Shown one piece after another: positions 26,505-35,403 of a stretch of DNA of 64,000 bases. How positions within the stretch are numbered: position 1 is the stretch's first letter; every line of letters starts with the position of its first letter. Origin of the DNA: Roseicyclus amphidinii (GTDB taxonomy: Bacteria > Pseudomonadota > Alphaproteobacteria > Rhodobacterales > Rhodobacteraceae). The notes beneath the pieces were generated by a model. That model saw only the letters and a list, made by a program, of their open reading frames with translations. It was not told the DNA's origin and searched no databases. A program made the translations under genes and the position numbers. The stretch spans positions 1 to 64,000 of the forward strand of contig NZ_JASJOE010000016.1 in the NCBI RefSeq assembly GCF_030163755.1, in the 5' to 3' direction.

Positions 26505-27070
26505 CAGCTTGCCTCATGTCGCAACAGGGTGATGACCGTGCCGCCGTAGCTGCGCTGGTCGAGCAGGCTCAGGCCCGGCGGCGGCAGGGGCGGCGCGCTG
26601 TCTTCCCAGACCACCAGCGCGCCGGGCGCGATCCAGCCGCCTGCCAGCGCCGAGGCCAAGGCCCGTTCACCCAACCCCCGCCCATAGGGCGGATCGAGGA
26701 ACACGAGGTCGAAACCCGCGCCCTTCACCGGCCCAAGGTCGGTCGCGTCGCGGCGAAAGACCTTGGTCACCCCCTGCGCGGAACACAGCGCCACGTTCTC
26801 GCGCAACAAGGCGCGCGCCGCCGTGCCGTCATCGACGAAGGTCACATGCGCCGCCCCGCGGCTGAGTGCCTCGAGCCCCAGCGCGCCGGTGCCCGCGAAC
26901 AGGTCCAGCACCCGCGCGCCCGTGATCGGGTCGCCGTATTTGCCGCTGGTAATGACGTTGAACAGGCTCTCGCGGACCCGGTCGGTCGTGGGGCGCAGAT
27001 GCGCCGCGGCATCGCCCGCGCCGACCTCGGCCAGCTTCTTGCCCCTCAGACGCCCCGCAACGATCCGCAC
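26504..27070 (-). CDS. rsmD: 16S rRNA (guanine(966)-N2)-methyltransferase RsmD
   Basis: 188 residues. The SAM motif is VLDLFAGTGALGLEALSRGA and the catalytic N-methylase motif is FLDPPYGRG; the N-terminal MRIVAGRLRGKKL with LRPTTDRVRESLFN is typical of RsmD. It methylates G966 of 16S rRNA. The start is a GTG at 27070, supported by the conserved N-terminus. It lies 6 bases after the flavoprotein stop and overlaps the HAD gene. Confidence 0.94.
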   Translation of the reverse strand: MRIVAGRLRGKKLAEVGAGDAAAHLRPTTDRVRESLFNVITSGKYGDPITGARVLDLFAGTGALGLEALSRGAAHVTFVDDGTAARALLRENVALCSAQGVTKVFRRDATDLGPVKGAGFDLVFLDPPYGRGLGERALASALAGGWIAPGALVVWEDSAPPLPPPGLSLLDQRSYGGTVITLLRHEAS

Positions 27071-27076
27071 CTGCGC

Positions 27077-28285
27077 CTAGCCCTTCAACAGCGGCTTCAG
27101 ATCCGCCTCCGCGTCGCCCACCAGTTCGGGCGCGGGCGACTTGCCCGCTTCGATCAGGCGCTTGCCGATCATGAAACCGCGCGGGTCGTTCATCGCGTCG
27201 ACGGCCAGCAGCGTCTCGCCCTTGTAATACCAATGCGACCGCGCCGCGCCGCCGTCGCGGACGACGACACGGTCATAGCCGGTGTTCAGCCCGGCGATCT
27301 GAAGCTTCACGTCGTATTGGTCGGACCAGAACCACGGCTGCGGCACGTAATCCGCGCCCGCGCCGAGGATGTTCTTCGCAACCGCCTCGGCCTGGTCGAT
27401 GGCGTTCGGCACGCTTTCCAGCCGGATGCGGTCGCCCTTGTCGGGCAGGCTGGCGCAATCGCCCGCGGCCCAGATCGCCGGGTCGCTCGTGCGGCCCTGC
27501 CCATCGGTCCGGATTCCGTTCTCGATCGCCAGCCCCGCAGCCTCGGCCAGGGTGGTGGCGGGCGTGATGCCGATGCCGACGATCACCATGTCGAAGGGAT
27601 GCTCGGTCGCGTCCGAGAAGATCGCGCCGGTGACGCGGCCATCGACGCCCACAAGGCAGGTCAGGCCGACGCCTTCGCGGATGTCCACATTGTGCGACCG
27701 GTGCAAAGCGCGGAAATAGTCCGAGGTCTCGGGCGCGGCGACACGCTGGAGGATTCGCTCGGACATCTCGATCAGCGTCACCTCCATCCCCCGCTTGCGG
27801 GCGACCGCGGCGGCCTCGAGCCCGATGTAGCCGCCCCCAACGATCAGCGCGCGGCGGCCCGGCTGCATGCCGGGTTCCATCGCGTCCACATCGCGCAAGG
27901 TGCGGACGGTGTGGACCCCGTCAAGGTCGCCGCCGATGGACGAGGGCAAACGCCGCGGGACCGAGCCCGTGGCCAGAACCAGCGCGTCATAGGGGTAGGC
28001 GGCATCGCCTGCCCTGACCTGCCGGCCTTCGCGGTCGATCCCGGTAACGCGGGTCTTGAGCAAAAGCTCGATCCCGTTCTCGGCGTAGTAGCTTTCGGGC
28101 CTGAGGTAGAGACGCTCCAGCGCCATCTCGCCCAGAAGGTAGGCCTTGGACAAAGGCGGGCGCTGGTAGGGGGGCGCGTGTTCCTCGCCGATCAGCGTGA
28201 TCCGGCCCGCGAAGCCTTCGGCGCGCAGCTTGGCCACGCAGGCCGCCCCCGCCTGCCCGGCACCTACCACGACAATCTTCTCCAT
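27077..28285 (-). CDS. FAD/NAD(P)-dependent reductase, rubredoxin/ferredoxin-reductase type
   Basis: 402 residues. FAD motif IVVVGAGQAGAACVAKL, the PPYQRPPLSKAYL block, NAD motif ALIVGGGYIGLEAAAVA, the late FAD motif IWAAGDCASLPD and a C-terminal reductase domain resemble putidaredoxin or rhodocoxin reductases. It probably passes electrons from NAD(P)H to a ferredoxin or rubredoxin partner not encoded nearby. The ATG at 28285 is preferred over one 3 codons upstream. It is divergent from a peroxiredoxin gene (84 bases), a hint of redox function. Confidence 0.9.
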   Translation of the reverse strand: MEKIVVVGAGQAGAACVAKLRAEGFAGRITLIGEEHAPPYQRPPLSKAYLLGEMALERLYLRPESYYAENGIELLLKTRVTGIDREGRQVRAGDAAYPYDALVLATGSVPRRLPSSIGGDLDGVHTVRTLRDVDAMEPGMQPGRRALIVGGGYIGLEAAAVARKRGMEVTLIEMSERILQRVAAPETSDYFRALHRSHNVDIREGVGLTCLVGVDGRVTGAIFSDATEHPFDMVIVGIGITPATTLAEAAGLAIENGIRTDGQGRTSDPAIWAAGDCASLPDKGDRIRLESVPNAIDQAEAVAKNILGAGADYVPQPWFWSDQYDVKLQIAGLNTGYDRVVVRDGGAARSHWYYKGETLLAVDAMNDPRGFMIGKRLIEAGKSPAPELVGDAEADLKPLLKG

Positions 28286-28369
28286 CGCTCTCACCTTTCG
28301 CGTTGGCCGCCTGTCGCGCGGACCCTATATGGCGGGCGAACGGATACACAAGCGAAGGGGACCCCCAAG

Positions 28370-28858
28370 ATGACCATTTCCGTCGGCGACACGCTGCCCG
28401 ATGCCACGCTCCTGATCTTCGGTGCCGAAGGACCGGAAGGCGTGAAGATGAGCGACAAGCTGAAGGGCCGCAAGGTCGTGATCTTCGGCCTGCCCGGCGC
28501 CTACACGCGCACCTGTTCCGCGGCGCATGTTCCCAGCTTCATCCGCACCAAGGGTGATTTCGACGCCAAGGGCGTGGACGAGATCATCTGCGTTTCGGTC
28601 AACGACCCCTTCGTCATGGCCGCCTGGGCCAAGGACACCGGCGCAGCCGAGGCTGGGCTGACCTTCCTCGGCGATGCGGGCGCGGAGTTCACCAAGGCCA
28701 TCGGCATGAACTGGACGGCGGAACCGGCCGGGTTCTACGACCGCTCGCGCCGCTACGCGATGTATGCCGAGGACGGCGTCGTGAAGGTGCTGAACGTCGA
28801 GGAAGGGCCGGGCGCCTGCGACATCTCGGCCGGCGAGACGCTGCTCGAGCAGATCTGA
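28370..28858 (+). CDS. Peroxiredoxin, Prx5/AhpE-like
   Basis: 162 residues of the type 5 atypical 2-Cys/1-Cys family. The peroxidatic cysteine lies in PGAYTRTCSAAHVPSF, and VSVNDPFVMAAWAKD is a family signature. A second Cys near the C-terminus (GPGACDISAGE) could resolve it. It reduces hydroperoxides in the cytoplasm. Monocistronic on plus; the ORF6N gene converges 8 bases after its stop. Confidence 0.94.
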   Translation: MTISVGDTLPDATLLIFGAEGPEGVKMSDKLKGRKVVIFGLPGAYTRTCSAAHVPSFIRTKGDFDAKGVDEIICVSVNDPFVMAAWAKDTGAAEAGLTFLGDAGAEFTKAIGMNWTAEPAGFYDRSRRYAMYAEDGVVKVLNVEEGPGACDISAGETLLEQI

Positions 28859-28866
28859 GACAAGGG

Positions 28867-29211
28867 CTACTCGCCCGAGAGGGTGCGAAGCGTCTCGAGA
28901 AATCCTGTCGCTTCGCCCGTCTCGAGATAAGTCTGCGCGGCGATGACCACACCATGTTCGGTGAAGGCCCAAGGGGCCGTTCGCAGTCCGCCATGGCCGC
29001 TTGAAATCACGTTCTGTGATTTCAAGTCCTCCCACTCGGCGGTGGTCAGCTGAAAGGCGAAATCCTCGGAAAACCGGTCTATGTTGCGCCGGATCGTCTG
29101 GTTGAACGGGCGCTTCGTGCCGAACCGCTCGGCGATGTCACTGTCGAGGGCGACCGGATAGCCGCGAAACTGGTAGACGGGAATCGACGGCTGGGCGGAC
29201 ACGCGGGGCAC
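28867..29211 (-). CDS. ORF6N domain protein (phage antirepressor-like)
   Basis: 114 residues. The ORF6N DNA-binding domain is recognised from FRGYPVALDSDIAERFG, NIDRFSEDFAFQLTTAEWED, LKSQNVISS and PWAFTEHGVVIAA. ORF6N domains occur in phage antirepressors and in small host genes. It is short, so it is either the domain alone or missing a C-terminal part. The start is a GTG at 29211 with no clear ribosome site; a 27-bp palindrome lies 7 bases before it. A near-identical palindrome is embedded in codons for LKSQNVISS. Probably autoregulated. Confidence 0.78.
   Translation of the reverse strand: MPRVSAQPSIPVYQFRGYPVALDSDIAERFGTKRPFNQTIRRNIDRFSEDFAFQLTTAEWEDLKSQNVISSGHGGLRTAPWAFTEHGVVIAAQTYLETGEATGFLETLRTLSGE
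29001..29027. promoter_or_regulatory. Palindrome inside the ORF6N coding sequence
   Basis: A perfect 11-bp inverted repeat, CTTGAAATCAC and GTGATTTCAAG, with a 5-base centre (GTTCT). It encodes part of the conserved LKSQxVISS motif on minus. It differs from the upstream copy by one arm base and by the centre. Confidence 0.7.
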
Positions 29212-29217
29212 CGGAAA

Positions 29218-29244
29218 CTTGAAATCACAATTTGTGATTCCAAG
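29218..29244. promoter_or_regulatory. Palindromic operator candidate upstream of the ORF6N gene
   Basis: CTTGAAATCAC, five bases AATTT, then GTGATTCCAAG: the same 27-base architecture as the internal copy at 29001-29027, 217 bases away. It ends 7 bases before the GTG start, where it would block transcription or ribosome access if bound. Confidence 0.7.
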
Positions 29245-29277
29245 AAGCCGGAGCGTCAGAGACCTGTCAACACGTCC

Positions 29278-29577
29278 CTACCCGGCCAGCCGGTCCATCT
29301 TGGACGCCAGCGCCACGTCGAGATTGCTCAGGCCCCCGACATCATGGGTGGCGAGGGTCACGTCCACCGTCTTGTAGACATTGAACCATTCGGGGTGGTG
29401 GTTCATGTGTTCCGCCACCAGCGCCACCCGCGTCATCCAGCCGAAGGCTTCGTTGAAATCGCCGAAGACGAACCGCTTGGTGATCGCCTCGCGCCCGTCG
29501 ACCATGGTCCAGCCATGCTCGGCCAGTGCCGCGACGGCCTTGTCGAGGTCCGCCCCTTCCAGCTTCTGCGCTTGCAT
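29278..29577 (-). CDS. phhB: 4a-hydroxytetrahydrobiopterin dehydratase
   Basis: 99 residues, normal for pterin-4a-carbinolamine dehydratase. The catalytic histidine cluster [12 protein letters not shown] and the final block [19 protein letters not shown] are in place. It recycles the pterin cofactor of phenylalanine hydroxylase; phhA is not nearby, although hmgA in the same window belongs to the same aromatic route. Its ATG shares one base with the upstream GNAT stop (TGATG). Confidence 0.94.
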   Translation of the reverse strand: MQAQKLEGADLDKAVAALAEHGWTMVDGREAITKRFVFGDFNEAFGWMTRVALVAEHMNHHPEWFNVYKTVDVTLATHDVGGLSNLDVALASKMDRLAG

Positions 29578-30767
29578 CAGTCCTGCTCCTCCAGTTGGGT
29601 CCGTTTGAACGGGCCGTAGCCCGTCATCACCTCGATCTCCTCGTCAATCGCCTCGCGCTCGGCCTCGAGGTAGCGCGCGATGGCCTCGGCAAAGCCCGCG
29701 TCGCGGACCCAGTGCAGCGAATGGGTCTGCACCGGCATGTAGCCACGTGCGAGCTTGTGCATCCCCTGCGCCCCCGCCTCGACACGCGAGAGGCCTTGGG
29801 CGATGGCGAAGTCGATGGCCTGATAGTAGCACAGTTCGAAATGCAGGCAGGGGTGATGCTCGGTGCAGCCCCAGTAACGGCCATACAGCACGTCGCGCCC
29901 GATGAAATTCAGCGCGCCCGCCACGGGCCGCCCGTCGCGCAGCGCCAGCACCAGGAGCATGTCGTCGCGCAGCCGGTCCTGCGCGAGGTCGAAGAAGGAC
30001 CGCGTGAGATAGGGCTGCCCCCATTTCCGCGCGCCGGTGTCCTGGTAGAAGACCCAGAAGGCATCCCAATGCTCGGGCCTGATCTGGTCACCGGTCAGCG
30101 CAACGATCTCGCCGCCGAAGCCCTGCGCCTCGGCGCGTTCCTTGCGGATGTTCTTGCGCTTGCGCGAACTGAGCGAGGCGAGGAAGCCGTCGAAATCGGC
30201 GTAGCCGTCGTTTTCCCAATGGAACTGCTGGCTGGCGCGGGGCATCAGGCCCATTTTCGCCCCGGCCTCGGCCTCCTCCCCGGTGCAGAAGGTGATGTGG
30301 AGCGAGCTCAGCTCGTTCTCGTCGGCCAGTTGCACCGCGCCCTGCACCAGCGCGGCCATCCCCGTCTCGCGCCAGCCAGGGCGCGTCAGGAAGCGCCGCC
30401 CGGTGGCGGGGGTGAAGGGCACGGCCATCTGAAGCTTGGGGTAATAGCGCCCGCCCGCGCGCTCATAGGCGTGGGCCCAGTTGTGATCGAAGATGTATTC
30501 GCCCTGGCTGTGCCCCTTGGCATAAAGCGGGGCTGCGGCGATCACCTGCCCCTCGGCGCGGGCCACGATGTGCCGCGGGGCCCAGCCGGTGCCGGTGCCG
30601 ACCGAGCGCGACTGTTCCAGCGCCCAAAGGAACCGGTGCGTGGTAAAGGGATCGTCGGGCCGCCCGCCATCACCCGCCTCGGGGCAGGCGCAGGCATCCC
30701 AGTCGGCGGCGTCGATCTGCGACAGCGACGACAGGACTTCGATCTCGATGGGCTGGCTTCCGTCCAC
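29577..30767 (-). CDS. FemAB-like GNAT protein (DUF482 family)
   Basis: 396 residues of the DUF482/FemAB-like acetyltransferase group. Signatures are [51 protein letters not shown] and [21 protein letters not shown]. Members are thought to transfer acyl or aminoacyl groups; the substrate is unknown. The GTG at 30767 has GGAGG 7 bases before it and is preferred over an ATG 12 codons upstream. It is coupled with phhB downstream. Confidence 0.85.
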   Translation of the reverse strand: MDGSQPIEIEVLSSLSQIDAADWDACACPEAGDGGRPDDPFTTHRFLWALEQSRSVGTGTGWAPRHIVARAEGQVIAAAPLYAKGHSQGEYIFDHNWAHAYERAGGRYYPKLQMAVPFTPATGRRFLTRPGWRETGMAALVQGAVQLADENELSSLHITFCTGEEAEAGAKMGLMPRASQQFHWENDGYADFDGFLASLSSRKRKNIRKERAEAQGFGGEIVALTGDQIRPEHWDAFWVFYQDTGARKWGQPYLTRSFFDLAQDRLRDDMLLVLALRDGRPVAGALNFIGRDVLYGRYWGCTEHHPCLHFELCYYQAIDFAIAQGLSRVEAGAQGMHKLARGYMPVQTHSLHWVRDAGFAEAIARYLEAEREAIDEEIEVMTGYGPFKRTQLEEQD

Positions 30768-30827
30768 GCGCGTGCCTCCGGCCTCTCGTTGGGGACGTCG
30801 CACCAGATGGGCCGCGCCGGGCGCGCG

Positions 30828-31604
30828 TCAATCCCGCGGCGGGTCGAGCGGCGGCAGGTAATCCTCGAACGTCACGTTGTCCGCGACGCGCCGGGCCTGC
30901 GCCTCGTCCTGTGCGCTGCGGATCGTCCAGCACAGGATCGGGACGCGCTGCGCCTTCAGTTCGGCCACCCGCGGGCTGCCGAGGTCTGTCCAGTCGTGGC
31001 TTATGAACCGCGCGCCCACCTGCCCGAAATGTGCGATGCTGCGCAGCGCGCTGCAGGTCTCGGGCGGCAGGTGCGGCCATTGCGAGGGGATGTAGCCGCA
31101 GGTCACCAACCCGCGCGGCACATCGGGGGCCAAGTCGCGCATCTGCGCGATCATGTAGGGGTTGAAGGACATCACGGCGACATCGCCGCCATAGCCCTCC
31201 AACTCCATCGCCACGGCACGCTCGAGCTCGGCCTCGGCCTGCCCCAGCCCGCCGGACTGGTCCTTGAGTTCCAGCAGGAGGGGCACCGCCCCGTCCACCA
31301 TCTCCAGTACCTCGGACAGCGTCGGGATGTGATCCTCGCCGCCCCCGAGGCGCAGGTCGCCCAGTTCGCGCGCGGTGCGGCCCCGGACCGGGCCGGTGGT
31401 CTGCGTCAGCCGGTCGAGCGTGTCGTCGTGGAACACCATCGCCACGCCGTCCGAGCTGAGTTGCAGGTCCAGCTCGATGCCGTAGCCCGCCTGCATCGCC
31501 CGCCGGATCGCCGTCGGGCTGTTCTCGATCACACCACCCGCGGCATCATGCAGGGCGCGATGCGCGATGGGCCGCGCGGTGAAGGATCGAGGAAGCTCCG
31601 CCAT
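30828..31604 (-). CDS. Glycerophosphodiester phosphodiesterase family protein
   Basis: 258 residues, GDPD TIM barrel without a signal peptide, so cytoplasmic and UgpQ-like. The catalytic set reads IAHRALHD, VIENSPTAIRRA, GIELDLQLSSDG and FHDDTLDRLT, with the two general acid/base histidines and metal-binding Glu/Asp present. It splits glycerophosphodiesters into glycerol-3-phosphate and an alcohol. It starts 9 bases after the RidA stop. Confidence 0.92.
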   Translation of the reverse strand: MAELPRSFTARPIAHRALHDAAGGVIENSPTAIRRAMQAGYGIELDLQLSSDGVAMVFHDDTLDRLTQTTGPVRGRTARELGDLRLGGGEDHIPTLSEVLEMVDGAVPLLLELKDQSGGLGQAEAELERAVAMELEGYGGDVAVMSFNPYMIAQMRDLAPDVPRGLVTCGYIPSQWPHLPPETCSALRSIAHFGQVGARFISHDWTDLGSPRVAELKAQRVPILCWTIRSAQDEAQARRVADNVTFEDYLPPLDPPRD

Positions 31605-31613
31605 GCTGTCGCC

Positions 31614-32096
31614 TCAGGCCGGGAGGATCTGGAAAATGCCCTCGACCTCGACCGCGCAGCCGAAGGGCAGGGCCCCCGCGCTGACCGCCGAGCGGGCATG
31701 CCGCCCCTTGTCGCCCAGCACCTCGACGAAGAAATCCGACGCGCCGTTCACGACCTTGGGCTGGTCGCCGAAATCGGGGGTGGAGTTGACGAAGCCGGTC
31801 AGCTTCACCACCCGCACCAGCCGGTCGAGATCGCCGCCGCAGGCAGCCTTGACCTGCGCCAGCAGGTTCATCGCGCACAGCCGCGCGGCGGCCGCGCCCG
31901 CCTCGATCTCCATGTCCTCGCCAAGGCGGCCCTTGATCAGCGTCGACAGCCCCGCCGAGGTCATCGGCACCTGCCCCGACACGTGAACGAGGTCGCCCGC
32001 GACGGCATAGGGCACGTAATTCGCGCCCGGTGCGGGCGGCGGTGCGTCCAACTCGATCCCGAGCTCTGCCAAACGTGCGTCGATCTCTCCGGCCAT
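31614..32096 (-). CDS. RidA family protein
   Basis: 160 residues, the long form of the YjgF/YER057c/UK114 family: GDLVHVSGQVPM, LVRVVKLTGFVNSTPDF, VVNGASDFFVEVLGDKGRHA and RSAVSAGALPFGCAVEVEG. The family deaminates reactive enamines and imines. The arginine in GRHARSAV fits the catalytic position. The ATG at 32096 gives the family length. It lies 85 bases downstream of the HlyD stop and just before the GDPD gene. Confidence 0.9.
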   Translation of the reverse strand: MAGEIDARLAELGIELDAPPPAPGANYVPYAVAGDLVHVSGQVPMTSAGLSTLIKGRLGEDMEIEAGAAAARLCAMNLLAQVKAACGGDLDRLVRVVKLTGFVNSTPDFGDQPKVVNGASDFFVEVLGDKGRHARSAVSAGALPFGCAVEVEGIFQILPA

Positions 32097-32181
32097 ATCG
32101 GTTTTCCTTTGCCCGAACCCTGTTGCGGCGAAAGCTAGCCGCGCGCCGGGGAAAGGAAAAGGCCCGCCGAGGCCGCAACCC

Positions 32182-33495
32182 TCAACTTTCCCGGAAGGCG
32201 CGGGCGAAATAGGCCGTGAAGGGCTCCAGCAGATAGGCCAGCGGCGTGCGGTTCTCGGTGCGGATATAGGCCTCCACCGGCATGCCCGGCAAAAGCTGCC
32301 GCGGGGCAAGGCGGGCGATCTCGCCCTCGTCCAGCACGATCTCGGCCCGGTAGAAGGTCAGGCCCGACCCCTCGTCGGTGAAGACATCGGCCGAGACCTG
32401 GCTGACCTGTCCCATCAGGTCGGCCATGTTGCGCATGTCGAAGGCGGGGAAGCGCAGCGTCACCTCCTGCCCGACGAAGACCTGGTCGACGTCGATCGCG
32501 GGCACCTGCGCGGTGATCACCAGCGGCCGCCCCTCGGGCACGAGGAAGGCGACCGGATCGGCGGGGCGCACGACCGATTGCGGGCCGAAGACCCGCAGCC
32601 CGAGGATGCGGCCCGCGACCGGCGCGCGCAGCTCCAGCTCGGCGATGCGCCGCTCCAGATCGGCGCTGCGCTGGCGCAGCTCTTCCTCGGTGACGCGGAT
32701 CTCGCGTAGCTGCGCGATGGCCTGTTCGCGGCGGGCGGTGTCGAGCTGAAGGATGGCAAGCCCGGTCTCGACGATGCGCTCGCCGGCCTCCGCTCGGCGG
32801 GCCTCCAGCTCGCCCAGCGATCCGCGCAACTGCGCGGCGTCGCGCTGCAGGCGCAACACCGGATCGGATTGCACGAGGCCGCGGTCAAGCAACCCCTGCT
32901 GCCGCTCGAGGTCGGTCTCGACCAGCGACAGTTGCTCGCCCAAGGCTGCCTCTTGCGCGTCGAGGGCGGCGATCTGCGCCTCGATCTGGGTGATGCGGCC
33001 CTGCAACTGCGCGGTTTCGCGCGTGAAGGTCTCGGCGCGGGCGTCGAACAGGTTCCGCTGCCCCTGCAGCAGGTCGGCCAGCTCGGCCTCGCCTGTGGAG
33101 CGCGCCACGAGATCGGGGGGGAAACCGACCTCGGACGCGCCATCGCGCTCGGCCTCGAGCCGGGCGCGGCGCAGCCGCACCTCGTGAAGCTGCGCCGCCG
33201 CAACGGCGCGGTCGCGGGCCAACTGGCCGGGGGCAAGGCGCAGGATCACCTCCCCCGCCGCGACCCGGTCGCCCTCGTCCACCAGAAGCTCGGCCACCAC
33301 GCCACCCTCGGGGTGCTGGATCGCCTGCCGGTTGCGCTCCACCTCGATGCGGCCGGTGGCGATGACCGCGCCCGACAATTCGCTGAGCGCGGCCCAGCCG
33401 CCGAAACCGCCCAGAAGCAGTGACATTGCGACCAGCCCGGTCAGCAGGGGACCGCGCACCGACCAGGCGCGTGCGGGATCGTTGCGGGCGCTCAT
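32182..33495 (-). CDS. Type I secretion periplasmic adaptor, HlyD family
   Basis: 437 residues. One N-terminal membrane helix (LLTGLVAMSLLLGGFGGWAA) is followed by a biotinyl-like half (GGVVAELLVDEGDRV), a long alpha-helical coiled coil (about residues 95-290) and the second lipoyl/beta-barrel half (APVAGRILGLRVFGP). It links the inner-membrane ABC protein to an outer-membrane TolC. Its ATG overlaps the upstream ABC gene's stop. No TolC or RTX substrate gene is near. Confidence 0.93.
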   Translation of the reverse strand: MSARNDPARAWSVRGPLLTGLVAMSLLLGGFGGWAALSELSGAVIATGRIEVERNRQAIQHPEGGVVAELLVDEGDRVAAGEVILRLAPGQLARDRAVAAAQLHEVRLRRARLEAERDGASEVGFPPDLVARSTGEAELADLLQGQRNLFDARAETFTRETAQLQGRITQIEAQIAALDAQEAALGEQLSLVETDLERQQGLLDRGLVQSDPVLRLQRDAAQLRGSLGELEARRAEAGERIVETGLAILQLDTARREQAIAQLREIRVTEEELRQRSADLERRIAELELRAPVAGRILGLRVFGPQSVVRPADPVAFLVPEGRPLVITAQVPAIDVDQVFVGQEVTLRFPAFDMRNMADLMGQVSQVSADVFTDEGSGLTFYRAEIVLDEGEIARLAPRQLLPGMPVEAYIRTENRTPLAYLLEPFTAYFARAFRES

Positions 33496-35216
33496 GACAC
33501 ACCTCCGGGGGCCGCGGTCCTCTGGATGTCGGCGTAATTGGTCAGCGTCTTCTGCAACACCTCCTGCGTCGGGCCGAACATCACGGGCACGCCGCCCGAC
33601 AGCACCAGGAGCCGGTCGCATTCGCGGATCGCCGAGGGGCGATGCGCCATGATCAGCACCGCGCGGCCGTCGGCCTTGATCTCCTGCACCGCCTTGTTCA
33701 GCGCGACGGAGCCGTCGTTGTCGAGCGCCGAGTTCGGCTCGTCCAGCACCAGAAGCACCGGATCGCCGTACAGCGCGCGGGCCAGCCCGATGCGCTGGAT
33801 CTGCCCCCCCGACAGCCGCGCCCCAAGGCCCGAGACGCGGGTCTCGTAGCCTTCGGGCAGGTTCAGGATCATCTCGTGCGCCGCCGCGGCACGGGCCGCC
33901 GCAACGACCTTGTCGGTATCGGGCGTCTCGGTCAGGCGGGCGATGTTCTCGGCGATGGTCCCCTCGAACAGCGTCACCGCCTGCGGCAGGTAACCGATGT
34001 GCAGCCCCAGCTCGTCGGGGTCGTACTGGTCCAGCGTCGCGCCATCGAGGCGGATCTGCCCCGCCGCGGGCAACCAGACCGAGGTGACCGCGCGCGCCAG
34101 CGTCGACTTGCCCGAGCCCGAGGGGCCGATCACGCCCACCGCCTGCCCCGGTTCGACGGCGAAGCCGACCCCGCGCAGTGTGGGCGCACGCGCGCCCGGT
34201 GGCACGACCGACAGCTGCGTCACGTCGAGCCGCGCCTTGGGCCTTGGCAGGGACATGCGCGGCGGCGGCGCGCGCTCGGCTTCGAGCAGCGCCCGCAGGC
34301 GGCCCCAGCCCTGTCCGGCCTCGGCAATCGCGCTCCACTGGCCGATGGCCAGCTCGATCGGTGCCAGCGCGCGGCCCAGCAGGATCGAGCCCGCGATCAT
34401 CGCGCCCGCCGTCATCTCGGCCTGCAGCACGAGATAGGCGCCAAGGCCGAGGATCGCCGATTGCAGGAACAGCCGCAGCGTCCGGGTCATGGCGGTGAAC
34501 CCGCCGACCCGGTCGGCGGCGCGCATCCCCTCGGCCAGCGCCGCGGCGCGTTGGCGACGCCAGCGGGCAAAGGCGCTGCCCTGCATGCCCAGCGCGCGGA
34601 TCAGCTCGGCCTCAGCCTGCATTTCGCCGGCCATGCGGTCCGCGAGATGCGAGGCCGCCGCCGAGGTGGCGATGGGCCCACGCGTCAGCGCGCGGTTGAC
34701 CAGCGTGATCACGATGAGCAGTGCCGCGCCGCCGACAGCCAGCCAGCCGAGCCAGGGGTGAAACAGGAAGATCGCCGCGATGAAGAGCGGCGTCCAGGGC
34801 AGATCGAAAAGCGCCATGAAGACCGGTGCAGCCGCGATTCGCTGCACCGAGCCAAGATCCTGCAGCGCGGTCTGCCGCTCGCCGGTGCCCTGCGCCCGCG
34901 CCAGCGCGGCGCGGAAGATGCGGCCGTCCAGCGCCTCCTGCAGGCGGGCCCCGTAGCGCGCGGCGACGCGGCCGCGGACGTAATCCAGAACGCCCATCAT
35001 CAGGAACAGGAAGACGATCAGCACGGTCAGCGCGACCAGCGTCTCCTCCGAGCGGGAGCCGAGGACGCGGTCATAGACCTGCAGCATGTAGAGCGGCCCG
35101 GTCAGCATCAGCGCGTTGACCGCCATGCTGAACAGGGCCACCGACCACAAAAGCCAGGCGTTGCGCCTGCGGAACTGCGTCAGGTCATCGGGGCCAACCC
35201 CGGAACGGCGAGACAT
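33492..35216 (-). CDS. Type I secretion ABC transporter, permease/ATPase
   Basis: 574 residues, PrtD-like: no C39-like peptidase domain, a six-helix membrane domain from about 20 to 300, then an ATPase with Walker A GPSGSGKSTLA, signature LSGGQIQRIGLARAL and Walker B LLVLDEPNSALD. The NXXYDRVLGSR-type motif MLQVYDRVLGSRSEET is typical of this group. It exports proteins carrying a C-terminal signal directly out of the cell. It starts the ABC-HlyD pair and is divergent from mlaA. Confidence 0.93.
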   Translation of the reverse strand: MSRRSGVGPDDLTQFRRRNAWLLWSVALFSMAVNALMLTGPLYMLQVYDRVLGSRSEETLVALTVLIVFLFLMMGVLDYVRGRVAARYGARLQEALDGRIFRAALARAQGTGERQTALQDLGSVQRIAAAPVFMALFDLPWTPLFIAAIFLFHPWLGWLAVGGAALLIVITLVNRALTRGPIATSAAASHLADRMAGEMQAEAELIRALGMQGSAFARWRRQRAAALAEGMRAADRVGGFTAMTRTLRLFLQSAILGLGAYLVLQAEMTAGAMIAGSILLGRALAPIELAIGQWSAIAEAGQGWGRLRALLEAERAPPPRMSLPRPKARLDVTQLSVVPPGARAPTLRGVGFAVEPGQAVGVIGPSGSGKSTLARAVTSVWLPAAGQIRLDGATLDQYDPDELGLHIGYLPQAVTLFEGTIAENIARLTETPDTDKVVAAARAAAAHEMILNLPEGYETRVSGLGARLSGGQIQRIGLARALYGDPVLLVLDEPNSALDNDGSVALNKAVQEIKADGRAVLIMAHRPSAIRECDRLLVLSGGVPVMFGPTQEVLQKTLTNYADIQRTAAPGGVS

Positions 35217-35403
35217 CGCGGCAATCGTCCTCGAACAACTCGTACAAATCGGGCATGGCCCGGGGGCGGCCCTTGACTCCGGCCCGCCCGGACACGTCTA
35301 ACAAACACAAGACCCCGGTGACTAGATGCCGTCCGAAGCCTTTCCATCCGGTTTCGCCCGGCCCCCGTCGCCTGCACGTTCACGAACCAACGGGGAAGCT
35401 GCC

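Noticed and set aside
26516-28369. A very long plus-strand frame ahead of the peroxiredoxin
   Set aside because: It is antisense to rsmD and the flavoprotein; such frames are common in high-GC DNA. The peroxiredoxin starts at 28370.
35326-35403. An upstream ATG for mlaA
   Set aside because: It would place 26 residues before the lipoprotein signal peptide, preventing normal export; GTG at 35404 is preferred.
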